A DNA stretch of 23,707 bases from Echinostoma caproni. Taxonomy: Eukaryota; Platyhelminthes; Trematoda; Plagiorchiida; Echinostomatidae. Below are positions 1 to 7,829 of the stretch, one piece after another. The stretch spans positions 10,191-33,897 of the forward strand of contig UZAN01043722.1 in assembly GCA_900618425.1 (NCBI GenBank). The letters run 5' to 3'. Each line of letters starts with the position of its first letter. Positions within the stretch are counted from its first letter, which is position 1. Made by a program: the position numbers and the translations under genes. Below the pieces are notes generated by a model. It was not told the origin of the DNA. It saw only the letters and a list, made by a program, of their open reading frames with translations, and did not search any database.

Positions 1-237
1 TATCATTGAACAGTCTAGTTGTGCAGATGATATTTACCGAGGAAGGCAGAACCTACGAAAACCTGATTTTTGGTGAGGTGAACTTCGAGGCTGAAACTAC
101 TAAATGTACCTTGTTTTGTGATTTGTTGAGTAGGCCGTCTGTGGCCAGTTCTAAGTGAAACCTATCAACTCTGCTTCAGAATAACTCATAAGGCTTTTAA
201 TTTCACACGGAGTAATATCGGATAGTGTTGATTCGGG

Positions 238-310
238 TGATGATGATGATTCGGATGATGATTCGGATGACGATGGGAATGATGATAATGAGGAGGAGGA
301 TGATGATGAT
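238..310 (+). repeat. Imperfect GAT triplet tract
   Basis: This is a purine-rich run of GAT units broken by TCG, GGG and GAG triplets. Read on the plus strand it gives a run of Asp with some Ser and Glu. It could be a piece of an acidic exon, but a simple repeat is the cheaper explanation. Confidence 0.75.
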
Positions 311-620
311 CACGCCATGCCCCCTCCCAAACAACTCGGAATTCTCACACACTTAACTTCACTTCATCACTTCATCTTCATTTACGTGCTTACAAGAGTT
401 TATTTGTCATCGTTAGACTGAACGTGAAGTCACTTATTCTAAATTCTCACGGCCACACGAAACATTGTACGGATGATTTACGACCTCGTAAACAGTGGTG
501 AGGATGTATATTGTCCATGAATATTTTGAAATTGATGTGCAATCGGATATTTATTACACAAACACTCACTCAACGAGGACTGATATACTGAACGATGGCT
601 ACTGCAAAACTCGTTTGTGG

Positions 621-645
621 TCGTCGTCGTCGTCGTTGTCGTCGT
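621..645 (+). repeat. TCG triplet microsatellite
   Basis: There are eight TCG-type triplets, one altered to TTG. This is a CpG-rich short tandem repeat. Confidence 0.8.
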
Positions 646-1089
646 AGCATATGTCTGCGATAGGCGTATTCAATCAAAATAAATCAGTTGCCCTAACTGC
701 AATAGATCCCAGTTCGTTTTTGAATAGTCTCGCGCTCCTTTAGTACGATCCTTGCCGATTACGCTCACCCCGGGCCTATCATGAGCAACTGACAATCAAT
801 CTCAGTCGTTTGTTCCTTACTTCAATAGTGTCACCCCGTTGATGGACCACTTCCCGAATCCTAAAATTTGTTCTTATCTTTATATTAATCCCATAAAAGG
901 AAGTAGAAAGAAGCAAATAACCTAATAACTTGTTATTTTAACTAATATTTGCCCGTTTGTTGTGTTTTGTTGTTGTTGCAATCTCTAGTCGAGGTCCAGT
1001 TCGCATCCTCGCGTGATAATTGCTGTCATAAAACCAATACTTTATTATATACAATCAACAAAAATTCCAATGAACAGTCTCCGAATAGG

Positions 1090-1151
1090 CGAACGTTCGG
1101 GTTGGGACTTTAAACCCCTACCCCTGAGCTACACGGCTGACGGTCATCACC
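1090..1151 (-). mobile_element. SINE head fragment (tRNA-like 5' end)
   Basis: On the minus strand this begins with GGTGATGACCGTC, runs through an A-box-like TAGCTCAGGGG and stops shortly after CCCAACCCGAA. It is nearly identical to the head of the full copy at 3056-3341, but it is cut before the B-box and the ribozyme. It lies directly downstream (minus-strand sense) of a SINE tail at 1172-1224, so the local order is tail then head. Confidence 0.75.
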
Positions 1152-1171
1152 TCGTTTTACGGTAGTTTTAC

Positions 1172-1224
1172 GGTAGCAAGCTTGGATTAGCCCATTCGAT
1201 TGTTAAGAGGCACCGGGCACTTTT
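1172..1224 (-). mobile_element. SINE 3' tail fragment
   Basis: On the minus strand this reads AAGTGCCCGGTGCCTC, then the shared segment with CTTAACAATCGAATGGG, ending in CTTGCTACC. The same tail closes the SINEs at 3056-3341 and 3361-3577. It is followed by two copies of a short ACCGTAAAACT-like repeat, as expected of a 3' tail made by target-primed reverse transcription. Confidence 0.75.
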
Positions 1225-1225
1225 G

Positions 1226-1268
1226 ATGGTCAAGAGTGTAGCTCAGGGGTAAGGGTTTGAATCTCCCA
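1226..1268 (+). mobile_element. SINE head fragment in opposite orientation
   Basis: The plus strand contains TAGCTCAGGGG followed by AAGGGTTTGAA, matching the SINE head including its A-box. It starts within two bases of the end of a minus-oriented tail. Homology is lost after about 40 bases, and neither a B-box nor a ribozyme follows. Confidence 0.55.
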
Positions 1269-1900
1269 ATATATCTGGTTTGCACTTACGTAAAGCCTTG
1301 GGGGTGAGGGTGGGTGGCGGGGTGAGGTCCTCTCCCATTTTTTGGAAATTTCTTTCCTGAACGATATTAGAGTTTAGCCTTCCACTGTTGACGTTCAGAT
1401 TACTGTGACTTCAGTGAGCTGAAGTCTGCAGAGTGGCACACTTAAACATAGGTCTCATGGTTCGAATCTGATTGAGCTCCACGCGAATGCTGTTCCCATG
1501 TACCAGATAACCATAGCCTGAGGTTATTCAACGGTTTCCACGGTAAATTCATTCATGATTCCATAAATAAAGTCAAAATTGTTTGCATTTATTTTTGAAT
1601 GGTAGAAGAAAACTCAGGTGTTACAATGCTCCCTCGATCTGTAGCTTAAGTAAATGAATGATTGGATTAAAAATAACTTAAAAAATTTTGTCTGCCTGTT
1701 TCAAACTTCTGTGCAAAACATGTACCACTACTTCTTCCGGAGAATCGATTTTAACGGTTGTGGCCATTGCGATCGATAATTGTCGATAATGATAATGAGA
1801 GCGGACGACTCCAACTGTTCAACTGATTCGACAATAGTGAGACTCGTACAGTTTCACTACTTGTGATATCCTTGTTTAGATAATGGAATGCGGTCCTTTG
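1269..1900. other. Unassigned stretch with a G-rich tract
   Basis: No gene was recognised. It contains a G-quadruplex-type tract at 1300-1322 and an isolated B-box-like GGTTCGAATCT at 1459-1469. The latter may be the remnant of another tRNA-derived repeat, but no good A-box accompanies it. Confidence 0.4.
1300..1322 (+). other. Potential G-quadruplex tract
   Basis: There are four or more runs of three to five G separated by one to three bases, which fits the usual G3+N1-7 pattern. This is sequence potential only. Confidence 0.45.
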
Positions 1901-1927
1901 AACAATGTGGTTCCCCTATTTTTCGCT

Positions 1928-2092
1928 CTCTCTAAACTTTCAAGTCCCGACCTGAATGCTCGTGATTCGAATCCTGACAGGGACACTAAATATGTGCACT
2001 CCTGACGAGTCCCAAACAGGACGAAATAGCTGTCCCGGTGCTGTTTGTCAGTCACCACAAATTTTTCCATCACTTTCAAGTGCCCTTTAGCT
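1928..2092 (+). mobile_element. Hammerhead-bearing tRNA-derived SINE, 5'-decayed copy
   Basis: This is a plus-strand copy of the same family as 3056-3341. Recognisable in order are a decayed A-box region (CGCTCTCTCTAAAC), the AAGTCCCGACCTGAATG segment, a B-box GATTCGAATCC at 1964-1974 (one mismatch to GGTTCGANNCC), the hammerhead at 1974-2051, and about 40 bases of body similar to the full copy. Homology then fades and the common 3' tail is missing. Internal pol III promoter boxes followed by a hammerhead is the layout of the schistosome Sm-alpha repeat (known family). Membership of that superfamily is inference. Confidence 0.75.
1974..2051 (+). ncRNA. Hammerhead ribozyme, intact core
   Basis: The conserved core is all present: CTGACGAG at 2002-2009, stem II GTCC/GGAC closed by CAAACA (2010-2021), CGAAA at 2022-2026, a four-pair loopless stem III ATAG/CTGT, and the cleavage triplet GTC at 2032-2034. 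Stem I is long: CTGACA (1974-1979) pairs with TGTCAG (2046-2051) and GCAC (1996-1999) with GTGC (2038-2041). The arrangement (type I, tiny stem III, CAAANA loop II) closely matches the Sm-alpha ribozyme of schistosomes. Weak point: the bases next to the cleavage site in stem I (TC against CCG) pair poorly, so self-cleavage may be slow or lost. Confidence 0.8.
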
Positions 2093-2263
2093 ACCTATTC
2101 CACACACGTGGATAGCGTGGGCACCACACTGCTCAGTGCTTAGTTTTCTACCTGCCTAGTGGAAATTAGCAATGTGTAAGAGAAAAGATGTATTCAAAAG
2201 CGCTTCACATAAGAATTCAAACAGCTGCGCAACCAATCTCCCGCACGCCCACCCCCTATTGCG

Positions 2264-2278
2264 GCTGCTGCTGCTGCT
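2264..2278 (+). repeat. Short GCT repeat
   Basis: Five uninterrupted GCT units. Confidence 0.7.
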
Positions 2279-2697
2279 ACTTATTTTCCAGATTGACTTT
2301 ATAAGAGGTCACGTGAGATCACTACATATTTATTTTGGATAAAGTTGCCCCAAATGCTGAATATCATCACACCATAAAAACGTAGTCCTAAAGTGTGGAA
2401 TGGGAGCTATTTTGGATGAATATATATAAATATCGGGGTTCAAACTTATTTCCACATTATCAATGAATCTCCGTACGACATTTTTGTTGAATAGTTCCTT
2501 ATACAATGTACCACGAGGTCTTTACTGGTAAGGAAGAGGGCTTGGCCAATTGGAGGCAGCCTGAAGACCTGCAGAATGTGGGAACGATGAGTGACCGTGG
2601 TGGTGGTGATGATGTTGACCTGGGCGGGTTATTGTGATGCTGACCGTGACTATCTATGAATGTTCAAACACCGAGTAACCTTTTCACCCCGAAAACC

Positions 2698-2720
2698 GGG
2701 AGTGGGTGGGTTGGGGGGGG
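2698..2720 (+). other. Potential G-quadruplex tract
   Basis: G runs of 3, 3, 3 and 8 are separated by AGT, T and TT. It fits the quadruplex pattern with short loops. No nearby promoter was identified. Confidence 0.5.
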
Positions 2721-3055
2721 AATGGTAAAAACTGTCAATCTAATACTATCAATAGATAGTCTCTAGATAAAAGACATTGTTTGAGCAATTCTCTGCTCTG
2801 AGCTTCACCTACCCATTAACTTTGTACAGAATGAGAAGTACACAGTAGATTGGCAGCTCTACAACAATGGACGATCTGTTTTCATGACATCGTTTTCCTA
2901 TTTGAAATTGATCGATAGTACACATACGGAGCGTTCTGTGAACAAGTGTCCTCTGTTAGCTAAGGCTTGTATTAAACGGGCCAAACTGTAAATGGGATCC
3001 GCGAAATTGAGATTACGAACCGCCCAAATAGCAATAAAAATATACTAAATTTGTT

Positions 3056-3341
3056 TTTAGTGAAGCAAGTTTGGATTAGCCCATTCGATTGTTAAGAGGC
3101 ACCAGGCACTTTTGGCTGTGGGTTTCGCTCCTTGAGAGATTGTTAATTCCCCACAATTTCATGCATTTACATGTGATTGAAATGTTTGTGATAGCTGACA
3201 AAGAACACTGGACAGTTGTTACGTCCCGTTTGGGACTCGTCAGTGCGTACTTTTTGTGTCCCTGTCAGGACTCGAACCTATAACATTCGGGTTGGGACTT
3301 CAAACCCCTATCCCTGAGCTACACGGTCGACGGTCATCACC
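3056..3341 (-). mobile_element. Near-complete hammerhead-bearing tRNA-derived SINE
   Basis: Reading the minus strand from 3341, the order is: leader GGTGATGACCGTC; A-box TAGCTCAGGGA (3321-3311); a perfect B-box GGTTCGAGTCC (3278-3268); a degenerate hammerhead (3268-3195); a body of about 90 bases; and the tail GGTGCCTCTTAACAATCG to TTGCTTCACTAAAA near 3056. The length is about 286 bp. A- and B-boxes about 30 bases apart are the internal promoter for RNA polymerase III, so this is a non-autonomous element needing a LINE partner for reverse transcription. The tail shared with an otherwise different SINE at 3361-3577 suggests it was taken from that LINE. Family membership near Sm-alpha is inference from layout. 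Confidence 0.8.
3195..3268 (-). ncRNA. Hammerhead ribozyme, degenerate copy
   Basis: On the minus strand, CTGACGAG (3243-3236) leads into a perfect five-pair stem II, GTCCC/GGGAC around AAAC. The third core strand reads CGTAA instead of CGAAA, changing an invariant adenine. Stem III and the ACTGTC cleavage region follow. The outer stem I CTGACA/TGTCAG is preserved. Compared with the copy at 1974-2051, about three bases are missing just before the core. It is probably inactive. Confidence 0.65.
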
Positions 3342-3360
3342 ATGTGCGAATGGCTCAATC

Positions 3361-3577
3361 AATTTTAGTGAAGCAAACTTGAATTAACCCATTCGATTGT
3401 TAAGAGGCACCACACAATTATTTTTAATTTTTTTACTTCCTTTAATTGAGTAAAAAGTGATACAATTTTCAGGAAGGGGAAGCGGACAATCATGGGGAAA
3501 GTCAGGCGGTGGTGGTGGGGTTCGAACACACGTCCCCCGAGGTGATAATTTGGTGATGTTGCCATCGGGCCACCACC
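3361..3577 (-). mobile_element. Second tRNA-like SINE family sharing the same 3' tail
   Basis: The minus strand opens with a 70-base tRNA-like head (3577-3508). GGTGGTGG at its start can pair with CCACCACC at its end, TGGCCCGATGG resembles an A-box, and TGTTCGAACCC resembles a B-box. A body unrelated to the hammerhead SINE follows, including an A-rich stretch around 3415-3435. It ends in the same tail as the hammerhead SINE (GTGGTGCCTCTTAACAATCG to TTTGCTTCACTAAAA). The total is about 217 bp. No hammerhead core was seen in it. Confidence 0.6.
3508..3577 (-). other. tRNA-like head of SINE (pol III promoter boxes)
   Basis: The ends are complementary as in an acceptor stem, and there are A- and B-box-like motifs with one mismatch each. 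The anticodon arm is not convincing, so I do not call it a functional tRNA. Confidence 0.5.
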
Positions 3578-4013
3578 GACCGGGGTTTGGAATTTTCATT
3601 CAAAACAAAAAACAAATCAAATAATTGGGTACAGGGAGTTTATAGTTGTAGTTAATTCTGCGTATATCAAACTCTACAGACAACTGGAGAAATACTGAAA
3701 GCGTCAGTTTTTAGTAAATGGCTTGTTGTAAACTGTCAGTCCGTTAGCGTTGTGAGCGGAACATCCAGAAATATTTCACTGTTATTGGATGATTTTTCTA
3801 AATCATAAAAACGTGTCGGATGGTGAGAATTTTAAGGAATTTTACAGAATTAGGTAAAAGACTATCAGTTTGGTATTGGCACAAAGAACAATTGAGTGAT
3901 TTAATCAGCTAATAGTTCTATAGAGAAACATGTTTGCAAGCTTAGCACCTGGTAACTCATCTATAATTGATACATCATCAATCCGTTTATCCACAAATTC
4001 TTCAACTCGTTTC

Positions 4014-4059
4014 TGTTGTTGTTGTTGGTGGTGGTGGTGGTGGTGGTGGTGATGGTGGT
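4014..4059 (+). repeat. GTT/GGT triplet microsatellite
   Basis: A run of GTT units passes into GGT units, with one GAT interruption. On the minus strand it would read as His and Gln codons, which has no independent support as coding sequence. Confidence 0.85.
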
Positions 4060-4209
4060 CAACCAATTTAGGTCGCTGATACTGACGTGTTGGTGGTTCT
4101 AGATTCCAAGTTTCGAACCCAGTTCCTTTACCCAACTTGCTGATAGACAGACTCGTTGAGGCTCAATATTACTCCTATTCTAATGGGGCCTAGTGCGCTC
4201 CATAAACCC

Positions 4210-4210
4210 N
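4210..4210. other. Ambiguous base (N)
   Basis: This is the only undetermined base in the window, so it is unlikely to be a scaffold gap. Confidence 0.95.
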
Positions 4211-5420
4211 TAGCTTCGATTACCGGTTACGATACAAGAACAGTGGATTCCCGAAACGACCATGTTAACCCAAGGTACTGCTCATCTTACAACACCTGTT
4301 TGACAAAAATTTGAAAATGGATATTTTTGGGGGCATCCGAAGATAAGAAATTTTTTGTTTAAGAAGAGTTGGTAGCCACCCTGCTGTAACAAATCTATTT
4401 CTGACGCAATCATGTGATGTGCATACAAAACGTATTCTTTAAATATTTTGGAACATGTTACCCCTTTTAGTCTCTATTGACGATTTATCGATCAGCACAC
4501 GTTTCTCTTTGCCATCGTGATGGTGGTGGCGGTGGTGGCTTTGAATTAGAGCAGCAGAGTTTATCCACTCTCAACAAATCAGTTCATTGATCATGGCATA
4601 GTGACAATAAATCACTGTTTTCGAAAGCTATTTTTTCGAAAGTTATTTGGATTGACCTTTTGAAGGGAGACATACAGAGAGCGAGACAGAGGGAAATTCA
4701 AACAATCTGGCACTCTTGTTGATCCAGCAGCAGTCTGTCTATAGACAAGTAAAATTTCTCCTGATTTCCAACATACCCCTTCCTAGACATACCGGTTTGC
4801 AAAACTGACTAATTAAGGCATAATTGGCACACTATCTCATCTCAATGCACCCAGGCCTATTTATTGTTCTTCGGAGGCCCGCTACTTCATGCTTCAACCA
4901 ATCTTGGACAATATTTTCCAGTTTTGAGCCCATCGAACATTTACGCGACGATGATGATAATGAGTCCTCGTAGTCGAGACTGATCAATCCCAAAAGCATC
5001 ACGTGATCTTACAGGTCAATTCGTTTGACGGTTTTTGGTGCATACGTATGCGTATGCTTATTTCTGCTTATCGTGGATACAAATCGGGCTTTTGTGATTT
5101 CGGTCCTCGGCCCCGAGGGGAATCATTGTATTGGTGTCCTGTAGCGATCATCGCCATCCAGCAGCACGGATACATGCTCTCCACAGCTCTGAAAATCTTA
5201 CCGCTATCCGGGTTGTAGTAAAGTGTATGGATGTACGCGTGCGTGCTCGGATGAGTGGAAGACTGTGCGCTTGTGCATCAGGGATTGGTTCAGGCTAGCC
5301 AACAATTTTTAGTGGCTGTCGGTAACTTCTATTCTTATAATTCCACAAGTCCAGTACTGGTTTGAAGAGAGCTGTACTTTTTAGGAACAACGATAAACGT
5401 CCACACCTTTTCCCATCAAG

Positions 5421-5506
5421 CTTCATCCATAACCCACAATCCTTTAGCCAAACCCTAAATGCTTTAGCCAAGACCCGTAGTCCTTTAGCCACGAAGCACA
5501 AACTTT
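5421..5506 (-). repeat. 21-bp minisatellite, left arm (about 4-5 units)
   Basis: On the minus strand, units begin GGCTAAAG and end in GGGTTT, GGGTCTT or similar, with a period of 20-22 bp. Outer units are more diverged (GGATGAAG). Confidence 0.75.
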
Positions 5507-5787
5507 AGTCACGCCGCAATAGACGAGTCAGATCAAAAAGTATCGGAATATCCTGAAGTCCACGGATGTTGAAAAAAATTATTTTCCATAAATGTTGATG
5601 TTGCAAAGCTTGATTAAAAAATGAGGTGTGGTGGTTGCATGCTGCAACACATGTTGATTGGAGAAGGTTTAACCGATGTGCCCGTATCGTCAAACCATTT
5701 GACATATATCTTACAGCTTCAGTGTTTCTGTATAATATGCGATACTCCAAGGAATAAAAATCTCAAGTGTAACTCAAACGATACATT
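5450..5787 (+). repeat. Left arm of perfect inverted repeat
   Basis: It pairs with 6109-6446; paired positions sum to 11896. The match ends inward at GATACATT. Beyond that point the right arm has ten extra bases before a further CACA match, after which homology is lost. Confidence 0.9.
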
Positions 5788-6108
5788 CACACTTCCACTT
5801 ATCAGAAGGGAAAACATAAACGTGCTAAGGATAATGAGCCGCACGTAAAAATACACCCTCATAGCTATCATCAGTTTATCTACGCTGCAACATATGTCAT
5901 AGTTACCACGATCGGGGCTCATTTATTACGGGTTTTGTCTATAGCTTCTTGGGAAACGGTGTTCTAAAGGGGATCTTTTAGGAACAGTGTTTATTATCCT
6001 TCACCTGTTAATATATCCATATCTCAAGAACAGAGTTCGATTTAAGTGGATATACGAAAGGGTAAGCATAATCCTTTTGATTTATCTTAGGGCTTGTGAA
6101 TGCAAAAC

Positions 6109-6446
6109 AATGTATCGTTTGAGTTACACTTGAGATTTTTATTCCTTGGAGTATCGCATATTATACAGAAACACTGAAGCTGTAAGATATATGTCAAATG
6201 GTTTGACGATACGGGCACATCGGTTAAACCTTCTCCAATCAACATGTGTTGCAGCATGCAACCACCACACCTCATTTTTTAATCAAGCTTTGCAACATCA
6301 ACATTTATGGAAAATAATTTTTTTCAACATCCGTGGACTTCAGGATATTCCGATACTTTTTGATCTGACTCGTCTATTGCGGCGTGACTAAAGTTTGTGC
6401 TTCGTGGCTAAAGGACTACGGGTCTTGGCTAAAGCATTTAGGGTTT
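6109..6446 (-). repeat. Right arm of perfect inverted repeat
   Basis: This is the reverse complement of 5450-5787. The 81-codon open frames found in both arms are mirror copies of the same sequence and show no protein-family features. Confidence 0.9.
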
Positions 6447-6550
6447 TGGCTGAAGTAACGTAGGTCAAGGCTAAAGGATTGTAGGTTTTGGCTAAAGCAT
6501 TTTGGGTTTGGCTAAAGGATTGTGGGTTATGGATGAAGTTTGATGGGATA
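6389..6550 (+). repeat. 21-bp minisatellite, right arm (about 8 units)
   Basis: Tandem units such as GGCTAAAGCATTTAGGG and GGCTAAAGGATTGTGGG recur every 20-22 bp. Three units (63 bp, about 6447-6509) are absent from the left arm. Confidence 0.8.
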
Positions 6551-6699
6551 AGGTATAGGTTACGTAGAACAAAAGGTCTCATCTGGAACAGATCAATTAT
6601 AATTTCGACACACAAGCAGGCTATTCGCTCCAAGGGATCTTGTTCATTTTTTCTCATTGTGCGAAACCACCAATAGCATCCTTCTATATACTCCAGCCA

Positions 6700-6723
6700 T
6701 ACTACTCACAAATGTGAGTAGTA
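6700..6723. repeat. Perfect 11-bp hairpin palindrome
   Basis: TACTACTCACA (6700-6710), two-base loop AA, then TGTGAGTAGTA (6713-6723). It lies about 150 bp outside the right arm of the fold-back structure. Confidence 0.85.
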
Positions 6724-6724
6724 G

Positions 6725-7583
6725 GTCTCAGCACTATTCGTATCCGCATTAGTAAAACGGAGATTTCTATTATGGCTTTTTTTGGTGCACCAATCCCCAT
6801 GCCCTGTACTTAAAATCCTACCACCATGTAGACAACTGTTCGGATGTGTTCAATTGTCTGTTCCGTTTTGTGAAATATGTGCTTGTTTGTTTTAATCCAA
6901 AAGCCTTGTAGGAAAAGCTCGGACAATCCGTGTGCCTCGTGAGATAGTCATATCTGTCATATCTCTGTCAGTTTTTGTGTGAAAAAATAACAGTAAACAG
7001 CTTCAAACTTTTTGTAGAAAAAGTGAAGTATCGTTCAAATTAAAGTTGCCCAGTATCGGAAAGACACCCTTTGATATGAAAGTGATGGTAGTAAGTCATT
7101 TATCCGGAGGATATCCAAGGCATTCATGTGATTTGGGTATTTTACGAGAGCGACAAGCCAACCAACTCGGAATCAACTACATGCCTCACTGCGAACCACC
7201 ATCACCACTGTCCGTAATGTCGATATAACCGATTTACCCGTCTGCTTACTTCTGATACAGCGTGCGTTGGTGATCCTCGAGAAAGTGAATGTGTCAACTG
7301 ACCCCATTTGAGCTGATGCTTACGTATCGATTGTGGTGGATCTGGTTGCATTAGTCGAACTGGAATAGCATTGGGTATGTAGAATGACTTGTGTGTAGGC
7401 GGACGATACTTAAAAACCGGCTTTTATGATTGTGAATTAGGAATAATAGTAATTAAGCAGCCTCCCATTCTCAATAACGCGGTTGATTATTTCACATTAT
7501 CGATGAACTACCAGTTGCAAAGGCTTAGTTACTGTCGTGACATGGTCTAGCTCCGTCGGTGAATGCCGACATTCAAAGTGAAA

Positions 7584-7585
<2 letters not shown>
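6725..7585. other. Intergenic stretch, no gene recognised
   Basis: I see no exon-like frame, RNA gene or repeat of note. Confidence 0.5.

Positions 7586-7587
<2 letters not shown>

Positions 7588-7629
<42 letters not shown>
7588..7629 (+). repeat. TG dinucleotide microsatellite
   Basis: 21 uninterrupted TG units. Confidence 0.95.
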
Positions 7630-7631
<2 letters not shown>

Positions 7632-7800
7632 CAAGTGTGACAACGAGACTCTCTCCATCGAGAAGCGGATCGAGGGAACTGACCAATCACAAGCACTCGG
7701 GTTGCAACGAACCGGATCCGAATTTGGCAACATTCTCCATAGATGTCGTTTTGTAGGTCAGACCTATCGGTTTTTTGTGCTACATCCGCTTTCACCTGCC

Positions 7801-7816
7801 CTCTCTCTCTCTCTCT
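7801..7816 (+). repeat. CT dinucleotide repeat
   Basis: Eight CT units followed by a pyrimidine-rich extension. Confidence 0.8.
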
Positions 7817-7829
7817 GTCTCTTTCTTAG

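Larger units (their letters stand above)
1..1080. other. Intergenic stretch, no gene recognised
   Basis: I see no convincing exon, RNA gene or transposon protein here. The stretch holds two triplet tracts (annotated separately) and otherwise unremarkable sequence with stops in all frames. The GAT tract lies in a short open frame that would give an acidic Asp/Ser/Glu-rich peptide, but that follows from the repeat itself and there is no supporting start or splice signal. Confidence 0.5.
2100..3050. other. Intergenic stretch, no gene recognised
   Basis: It contains a short GCT repeat (2264-2278) and a G-rich tract (2698-2720). I found no exon-like frame or transposon protein. Confidence 0.5.
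3578..5280. other. Intergenic stretch, no gene recognised
   Basis: It contains the GTT/GGT tract at 4014-4059, one ambiguous base at 4210 and another GGT-rich patch near 4519-4539. The short frames that cross it look like chance; one of them encodes poly-His/Gln only because of the triplet repeat. Confidence 0.5.
5410..6550. mobile_element. Fold-back-like element (long inverted repeat with terminal minisatellite)
   Basis: Positions 5450-5787 and 6109-6446 are inverted copies of each other over 338 bp with no mismatch that I could find. They are separated by a 321-bp spacer (5788-6108). The outer end of each arm is a tandem repeat of about 21 bp; the right arm has 63 bp (three units) more than the left. 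Further out the similarity continues but with substitutions, and fades by about 5400 and 6560. Long terminal inverted repeats built partly of short tandem repeats are the hallmark of fold-back transposons (known class). No transposase is visible in the spacer. An assembly palindrome or a local inverted duplication are alternatives. Confidence 0.6.

Noticed and set aside
1459..1469. B-box-like GGTTCGAATCT, possible tRNA or SINE
   Set aside because: No acceptor stem or good A-box is present at the proper distance. It may be a worn repeat but cannot be supported.
3905..4135. Minus-strand frame with poly-His and poly-Gln
   Set aside because: The homopolymers come from the GTT/GGT microsatellite and the flanks show no family or splice evidence.
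4210..4210. Ambiguous base as a possible scaffold gap
   Set aside because: It is a single N in continuous sequence, so a base-call ambiguity is more likely.
5505..6391. Two identical 81-codon frames in opposite orientation, at 5505-5750 and 6146-6391
   Set aside because: They are mirror copies within the inverted arms. Their identity reflects DNA duplication, and other frames are equally identical, so it is not evidence of coding.
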